Shown here: piece by piece, positions 55,110 through 55,158 of the stretch
Layout: each line of letters starts with the position of its first letter
How positions within the stretch are numbered: position 1 is the stretch's first letter
Source: Kangiellaceae bacterium
Lineage (GTDB): Bacteria; Pseudomonadota; Gammaproteobacteria; Enterobacterales; Kangiellaceae
NCBI GenBank assembly: GCA_019090895.1
Contig: JAHRVB010000197.1
Span: forward strand, 1-55,158
Length of the DNA: 55,158 bases
Direction of reading: 5' to 3'
Notes under the pieces: model-generated
The model's database searches: none
What the model saw: only the letters and a program-made list of their open reading frames with translations
What the model was told of the DNA's origin: nothing
Translations under genes and position numbers: made by a program

Positions 55110-55158
55110 TCTATATCCTTGAATTATTACTAGTTTAATTTCTAACTGTTCGGTTCTA

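Overview
The window is about 55 kb of AT-rich chromosome from a Gammaproteobacterium, probably marine. The tRNA-Glu, AsnS, type II citrate synthase and SdhCDAB are gammaproteobacterial in sequence and length. The many polysaccharide, sulfate-transfer and TonB genes suggest a marine surface or biofilm lifestyle. I cannot name the genus. No transposase, integrase, CRISPR array or phage gene was seen.

Layout. (1) 1-5.3 kb holds housekeeping genes: the 3' part of tRNA-Glu, a YdjA-like nitroreductase, asnS, a free-methionine-sulfoxide reductase, tryptophan 2,3-dioxygenase and an ExeA-like ATPase of the kind found beside exosortase/exopolysaccharide loci. (2) 5.4-12.7 kb is a TCA block: gltA reads leftward, divergently from sdhCDAB-sucCD. 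The sucAB genes usually found between sdhB and sucC are absent. The gltA-sdhC spacer holds a good sdh promoter with a perfect palindrome embedded in it. (3) 12.8-13.3 kb is a small secreted DUF4399 protein. (4) 13.7-18.6 kb is a two-gene unit: a single-module NRPS (condensation, serine-type adenylation, carrier) fused to a degenerate alpha/beta-hydrolase, then a stand-alone hydrolase with a Cys at the nucleophile position. These resemble the two hydrolases that accompany exosortase-A loci.

(5) 19.1-34.2 kb is a long rightward exopolysaccharide operon: initiating sugar transferase, Wza-like lipoprotein, Wzz-like chain-length protein, a BY-kinase homologue without its ATP-binding motifs, outer-membrane barrel, two NodB deacetylases, two glycosyltransferases, O-antigen ligase/polymerase, an unrecognised His-rich membrane protein, flippase and an APH-like kinase. 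Several genes match the exosortase-A (XrtA) associated subfamilies, but no exosortase and no PEP-CTERM protein lies in this window. (6) 39.8-34.2 kb reads leftward: arylsulfotransferase-like protein, two small membrane proteins, PAPS-type sulfotransferase, PaaK/CapK-like adenylate-forming enzyme and a GT4 glycosyltransferase. (7) 40.1-48.9 kb holds three tandem paralogous secreted proteins with a shared C-terminal region that looks like a beta-helix. Two are predicted lipoproteins with 5 and 4 Cys-rich InlB-type repeats. (8) 48.9-55.1 kb holds a secreted esterase with a TPR-like tail, an AlkD-like protein, a TonB-dependent receptor and a secreted alpha/beta-hydrolase.

My working model is inference. 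Regions 4 to 7 would build, decorate (sulfate, and perhaps seryl or acyl groups), export and remodel one surface polysaccharide, with the NRPS-hydrolase pair and the beta-helix family as the least explained parts.
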